A DNA stretch of 64,000 bases from Grammothele lineata. Its lineage: Eukaryota; Basidiomycota; Agaricomycetes; Polyporales; Polyporaceae. The notes beneath the pieces are model-generated. The model ran no database searches, was not told where the DNA came from, and saw only the letters and a list, made by a program, of their open reading frames with translations. Location: assembly GCA_002150815.3 (NCBI GenBank), contig NDFF03000316.1, positions 248,001-312,000 of the forward strand, written 5' to 3'. The position numbers and the translations under genes are program-made. Below, piece after piece: positions 58,601-64,000 of the stretch; positions within the stretch are counted from its first letter, which is position 1, and every line of letters starts with the position of its first letter.

Positions 58601-61242
58601 GTGTCTGGAAATATATCAGGCGATGCTTCAAGTAAGTTCAAAGTCGGACGATTCTCCGGAGCGTGCAGATGGTTGAACTTGAATTAACAGGATTTAGATC
58701 GTAGTGTTTCCTGTGGAAACGACGTTCTTACCAAGCCCTGGGCATATGTTTCAAAACGCGATTCTGGCGAGCAGCTAGCCCGTACAAACGCCAATGAATC
58801 TGACAATATGTAAATATCGAGGTTACATGTCGTTTGAATCTAGAGCACAGCTCACCGTTCAGAAGAGAATATCGCTGATCTACCTCCTCGAATACGATAC
58901 GTAGATTATGCCACTTGGTGATCAGTTCCTCAGAACTAACAGACATTGTCCGGCATAATCGAAGGATTTGAAAGTCACGGGAAAGCATGAGAAACAGTAA
59001 AGGAAACAGAATCTGTTCTCATCGATGTAAGCCTCATGGGTTTACGCCCGAGGGTGAATAGATTTGGACGTACAATCTCTGTTTGATGTTCAGAGTCGAT
59101 GATTAACATAAGGGTGTCTTGATCACCCACATTATATTTGACCATCTCTAACGCTTTTGCCAAGCAAACTTCCACAGACTTCCTTCGCAAGCTGAACAAT
59201 TTGGAGATGGGCGGTGCGAGAAACAATTGATGGGAATGTAGACGCAAAGAGTTAGAATCCCTCAATGAACTCGTCAACTTCTGAACCGAGTTATGAACCG
59301 CGGAGAGATATTTATCGAGCGCTTCTTGATCTGCGGTGCGGATAGACCTTCTCAACGTGAACATCTTTGAGATAAGGGCATCTAGCTCATCGCGGTAGTG
59401 CATGAGATCACTCGGCCAGCCTGCAGAAGTGTTGTGTCAAACATAAGTCACAGAATCAAGCAAGCCCAGCGACAATTGGAAACAGACCGACGGCCCAGTA
59501 TGCCACCCACTGCAAGAGACTCGTGGTCGACATTGAAATCAGGGGCAATCATCGTGTAGAAATAGTGGTGGCTCACCTCCAGGACCTTGGCCGTTTACTC
59601 GTAAAGCGATTAATGGCTTCGATGGTAATAAACCCCGTTGCATATATGTCTATGGCTTCGATGAGATTTCCCATGAGCGAAAGACTGAGAAGGTCAAACG
59701 CGAGCCGGTCATCAGAGCTCAGTATATCATGACGCAGATTGTTTGGAGGCGATCTGATGTGAATGCTGTTAGTAGCAGACTTTTGCTTGAAATAGTCGTA
59801 TAACGCGATGGAAAAATGGATCGCATCTGCGCGTCCGCACCATCCCTGGGAGACGTTTCAACTTTACGCAAATAAGTCAATGCGAACATTGCGTTCTCAC
59901 AGCATCTAGCCATATTTCATATATATCCTGTGGGCGGAAAGAGTTAGAGAAATATCCGAATCGGTTAAAAGAGGATACAAACAGGGTCCAGAATGGCTGT
60001 GCGAGGGCTTTTCGTGAGTTCCTTTATGATGCGGTCCCCTTCTTGTCGTGCGGCTTGGCTAAGTTTATGGAGAAGCCTGTCTTCTTGAAGTTTGAACTTG
60101 CCGTAAAATGTCTCCTTATTTCCCCGTAACGCCTCGATGGTGGACTCGGAGAGCTCAGCCTTCAAGCGTTCGAGAACCACGTTCCGGTTCGTGCCACTAG
60201 ATGAGTGACGCTCCATACCATCCAACGACACGACAATGTTCTCTTCTTCCACGAACGCCTTCTCCAACAATTCATCATCGTCTAGCAGCGCATCGACGCC
60301 GCCCTGGTGCTCTACCATATCTCTGAGCGCCTCAGCTTTTTCCCATTGCTGTCCTCGTGTGGTATACGCTTCGACGGCCGATCGCATACGCGATAGTTCC
60401 AGCTGTACAGCACGCATTGCGTCCCGCGTTTCGTCTGCAACAGAACCAGCATGCAGCCCGATGTAAAGCAGGATTTGAGCGCGTCGCTCTGCAAGGCGCG
60501 ACGAATGCATGGATAATGCTGCGTCCCACGCGGGCGCGTGCAAGAGCTTTGTGAGCAGACAGCGCTTGGCGTAAGTATCACACGCATTTGCGCATGCTTT
60601 GATATCCTCTGCTACGTCTCTCACCACTGGCTCGAGCCGTGTGCGAAGCGAAGGGGTTGCATCGTCCGCTGACAATGGCGTGACGGTGACCTCGGAGGAG
60701 ATATTCCCCAAGCTATGTACATATGTTAGTGCCGTGTTAGAGATATTCCTCACATCAAAACTCAGATGACGTACCCACGCAGCGCCTCCATCGTCTCGCG
60801 CATAGTGAGAAGCAACGACGCAACTTTCAAATCGTTGGTACGACGCTTCATATTGAGCTCTATCACTACAGCGAACGCGCTGACGGCGGCTACAGGAACG
60901 CACGTCAGAGCACGAGAGAATTCGAGCTACTGCAGTAGACGCTAAACGGCTGCGCACCTTCAATCCACGGATGGATCTTCGCGACAGTCCGCAGAGCATC
61001 AATGAGCGACGCTGCGCCGACCACGATATCACTTGCAACATTGGCAACATCTACAGCATCAGCGGTGTTTGCGACATCAGCTGAACAAAGACTGTCCGTC
61101 AGACGGTCTATTCAAGCACAGTGAAAGGAAAGGCCATGCCTGCAGAATTAGTGACTTGCGTTGCTCGACCCTTAGAATGCTTGCGGAAACTGTTGTCGGC
61201 TTGTTCTACGACCAGTGCTGTATCCCTACAGGTCTCTTCCAT
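55674..61242 (-). CDS. EF-hand / ZZ-finger helical-bundle protein, copy D, with element in an intron
   Basis: The most diverged member of the four-copy family. Collinear exons: a probable first exon near 61242-61110 (MEETCRDTALVVEQ, weak); IHPWIEG; KRRTNDLK; a long helical exon ending near 59990; the DIYEIWLDA micro-exon; the EF-hand exon; QWVAYWAVG; helical exons; FNHLHAPEN ending near 58450; the beta module from 56996 (LGTWNGFFFGS); ZZ finger 1 (CDSC..CLEC..C..C..H..H); ZZ finger 2 (CVVC..CFACIDC..CQSC..H..H); and the coiled coil ending at the stop, 55674. The EF-hand loop is DIYATGFITIEA, lacking the ligands at positions 3 and 12. The intron before the beta module is about 1.45 kb because it contains an inverted-repeat element. 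All exons are open, so the gene may still be expressed if that intron is spliced. Confidence 0.7.
57040..58450. mobile_element. Inverted-repeat element inserted in copy D intron (1411 bp)
   Basis: A perfect 20-bp inverted repeat, AGCATCATCAGCAAAAATGC at 57040-57059 and its complement at 58431-58450, bounds a stretch absent from the equivalent introns of copies A-C. The subterminal regions are GC-rich with repeated CCCACGAC-type motifs in opposite orientations, a pattern seen in DNA transposons. No transposase is recognisable; the inner open stretch 57486-57824 has no family features. I could not find a clean target-site duplication, so the superfamily is unknown. On the gene's strand, the donor GTGAGC overlaps the first bases of the repeat. 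Confidence 0.75.
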
Positions 61243-62397
61243 TGGGAGGAGGAATGGCGGATAAGGTGGGGGAGAGTCGTAAGAGATGCGGAGGAGGGAC
61301 CATCCTCACGATGGAGACGGCGCAGCCCACCGCCTCAGCTCAGCTCCTTTAGGCACGGCGGGCTGTGGCAAGTCGTGGGAGCAGCGTCGTGTTCAAAGTT
61401 TGATGTGTGTAAATACCTTGCACCGGTGACTGGGGCAGCACTTCCGAGTGAGTAAGACGGACAGTAGGTAAATCAACGCAGCGGCGAGCCGCTTACCTCG
61501 AGCACTGCACATTGACCGAGCGTTCTACAGTGGCAGTGTCTTGTGGAACCTCGACTCCCTCCCTCAATGACTAAAAACAACGCCAGCTGCATACCATCTA
61601 CGCCATACCATCTGCGTATTACACCGTGGTATCACCAACATCGCCCGCCAACTCTTGCGGCCAAATACCAGAACGCCGCCATCCGACAACTTGAAATGCC
61701 GAAGTCTTAATGATTCTGAGATTTGTCCGACTGAGATACACAACAAGTGGCTCTTCACTATTGGCATTGATTGTGCGAGCGAGATCAAGTTCCGCATCAA
61801 CCTAATTCCAGCACTAGAGCGTCATCGGCTGGTGATTTGTCTGTACGTCAGACTGGACCAGAAGTAGCCGTGACCAGGGCGACATTGAAAAGATGATCGA
61901 TCCCAGTGTTCGAACTCACCAAACAAGACGACGAAGCCTTTAAATCGATCATTGAGGGCAAATGATGTTGATCATACCAGACGAGCAAACAGGAAGGCAA
62001 TATTTTCACGGACGGTGATGCTGATTGGAACGAAGGGCAGGTGTCGTCAAGGGGGTCGCAAAAGTTAAGCGCTCAAAACCAACTCCCCCCAGTGTGGGAC
62101 ACTCCTAGCGGTTCGGGGTCCTAGTCGAACACTTTTTCGCCGACTTTTTCGCTGTATGCTCGCACTGTCATGTAACCACACTCGTGTCATAGATAGAATG
62201 TCTTAGACATCATTCATGTTGTTCTTTTATTCTACGGTGACCTAGGTCTCAAGATACGGCTCTCGTCGTGCCGAGACCACATTTCCTCCCCGCCCCATTT
62301 CCTAATCCGGAAAGCCGTCGGGCAATAGGGGTGAGGGGCTACACGGGAGGCTTTCAATCGACTGCTATCTCTGGGGCCAGGACATTCCTATACATCA
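61243..62397. other. Intergenic, nothing recognised
   Basis: This stretch holds the upstream region of copy D and of the gene at 62398. A 78-codon open frame on the minus strand (61564-61800) has no supporting features. Confidence 0.45.
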
Positions 62398-64000
62398 TGT
62401 CTGATGACGGACTGGACTCGTCTCTGCCACCAAGCTCTCCCCCTGCCGCTTCCGTGTGGGACCGCTATTGGACTCTTCGCCGCCGATATATCAGCCCTGG
62501 CCCTGACACACAAGAGTCAGTTACAACCGAACACAAGGACTCGGTCGAACCTTACGAATGGTGCACGGACGACGAGGAAGAAGGTTCCTTCGGCCTTCAT
62601 CGTGACTGGGTTGCCACAGACATAGGGCTTGGCAGCGAAGACCTGGAGCCAGTGACTCCTAGCAGTGCGCTTTCAGACCCGGATCACTCTGCAACTGCCG
62701 AAGAAGGAGGGGTGGAGAAGACAGGGATCCGCTCCGAGCCAGGGGATCGCGAGGGAGAGGTACGAGTTCTAGAGAATGGGCGGCGGCATGCCTGGTGTCC
62801 GGACTGTAAAATATGGATCAGCCTCGGGAAGAATTTGACTTCGAACCGCCCTTACCTCGTTCACCGTAACTCTTCCAAGTGTGTGTGCAACACCCCCACT
62901 ACTGGCAGCACAAAGCATCAGTCGAATCTGGCAACGCCTCACCGTGTAGCCGAGAAGGCTGCTGCATATCCCGTGGAGGCGGCCGTGGGTGGTACAGGCT
63001 CGAACTCCACTGAGTCCTCGAGGCATGCGCTCTCACCCGAAGAACCTCCACCTTCTCTTCTCCGTGGGACACCATCTGGCCTTTCTCCTGTATCCCCTAC
63101 CCCCTATTTCATCAGTTCAAGAACCACGGTGGAGGAACTTGACGTATTCCAAAGCGCATCAACCACTGTCGGCCATCTCCCTGTCGTGATTCCACCAATC
63201 AATCATCTGCTCCAGTATGGCGAATTCGAGCCGCACCCTCTCGTACCTCCGAGGCTGTGTCCTGGATCGCGAATGCCATGGGCTGCAGGAAACGCTTTCG
63301 AGACATACCCTTTTGCTATTCACGCACGACATTCCTCTAATGTCGGCTTCCTTCTTGAGAGAGTGGAACCATCCGGGGCGGCAATCTGGGTCCGATCAGC
63401 ACGTTGCTCTGGCGAGATAAGTCGACACGAAGAAGCTTGTATCCCCTGTCAAAGTGTGTCGAGCTCCCAGCGCATGACAGGTATCCAAGCACGCGCGGTA
63501 TTTACTGCAAAGCATACGCCTTGGAGCCAGCGTAATCATCTTCAGATGAGGCTACTTGCTGAGGACTTGACGGTGGAAGTCAAGGCGCTACGTGCCGAAG
63601 TAAGTACAGGTGTTGATGTTTAGAAGTTATGTCGAAGCTTACCAGTAATTCATTTGCGTAGGGGGGGAGGAAGGCACGCCGTCAGGCTACATACCTGCGA
63701 CGTCTTGATGACTGGAAGCGCTTCATGATGGCGATTGCAACCGAAGACGTACCGCGCTTGAAGCAACTTGTCAACGTCGCGCTGAAGCGTGGCTCGAGTG
63801 TCCAAAGTATCATCGCACGCATCCGCGATGCAGTGTCTGGCGCATACCACCCCCGGGGTTACACCGAGCGTGAGGTCAATCTGGCGCAAATTGCGAAGGC
63901 TTTTGGTGGTCCCGTCCTATCGTATGCATTGAACCATAGCCCGGATTCAGCGCTCCCCTCCACTCGGACAGCATCTCGACGCCAACCGGTCCCTCAACTC
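62398..64000 (+). CDS. Agaricomycete conserved protein with C2HC motif (3' part outside window)
   Basis: Starts at ATG 62398 (MSDDGLDSSLPPSSPP). Exon 1 runs to 63603 and exon 2 from 63662 to the window edge; the donor GTACAG was chosen because it joins AEV to RGRKARRQ in frame. The N-terminal 130 residues are acidic and Ser/Pro-rich. A candidate zinc motif follows: CPDC, then H..NSSKC about 20 residues later (residues about 139-167). The middle part has HSSNVGFLLERVEPSGAAIW and a CxxC (CIPCQSV). The C-terminal part is helical and basic (YLRRLDDWKRFMMAIATEDV), continuing PRGYTEREVNLAQIAKAFGG. This layout resembles a high-copy Agaricomycete family with no known function. A link to mobile elements is possible but unproven. 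Confidence 0.6.

Noticed and set aside
62040..62130. Possible small structured RNA or tRNA-like sequence near GTTCGGGGTCCTAG
   Set aside because: No cloverleaf stems or 5S-type internal boxes can be paired by eye, so there is no support for an RNA gene.

Overview
The window is genomic DNA of a filamentous basidiomycete, most probably an Agaricomycete. Coding sequence is split by many introns of about 45-80 bp with GTRNGT donors. Many of the families are typical of, or restricted to, this class: DUF6533-type seven-helix proteins, tandem P450s, a DHA2 exporter, and large EF-hand/ZZ-finger proteins. I see no rRNA, tRNA or CRISPR array. Gene models were made by hand from reading frames and splice signals. 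Three models close exactly in phase: the 14-exon gene at 15196-19687 (1249 aa), the peroxin at 39968-42108 (611 aa) and the membrane protein at 5825-7322 (357 aa).

The dominant theme is a dispersed four-copy family, called A to D here: A 1-2958 (-, runs off the window), B 7512-12181 (-), C 15196-19687 (+) and D 55674-61242 (-). Each protein has a variable first exon, a helical-bundle N-terminus that I infer to be MLKL-NTD/HeLo-like, an EF-hand, a long helical stretch, a beta-rich module, two ZZ-type zinc fingers and a C-terminal coiled coil. This looks like a calcium-sensing member of the fungal immune or cell-death protein world, without an NTPase or kinase domain. It is the best candidate here for an undescribed system. 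Copy D has lost key EF-hand ligands and carries a 1.4-kb inverted-repeat element in an intron. Copy B has a duplicated exon.

Left part (1-27 kb): copies A, B and C are interspersed with a membrane protein, an isoaspartyl peptidase/asparaginase, two tandem quinone oxidoreductases and a 14-TM MFS exporter. Middle part (28-46 kb): a heavily rearranged region with two related P450 genes plus a P450 remnant, a DUF6533 membrane protein, a dysferlin-domain peroxin and a CECR5-like HAD hydrolase. It also holds two broken hydrolase copies and one broken peroxin start. A block of upstream sequence occurs three times next to these genes.

Right part (48-64 kb): an Erg6-like methyltransferase next to a CYP7/CYP8-like P450 (possible sterol or triterpenoid tailoring pair), a decayed third quinone oxidoreductase beside copy D, and the start of an Agaricomycete-type C2HC protein. 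Two near-identical 1.1-kb non-autonomous DNA transposons (29461-30532 and 48083-49189) have intact 9-bp target duplications. The first one interrupts a P450 exon.
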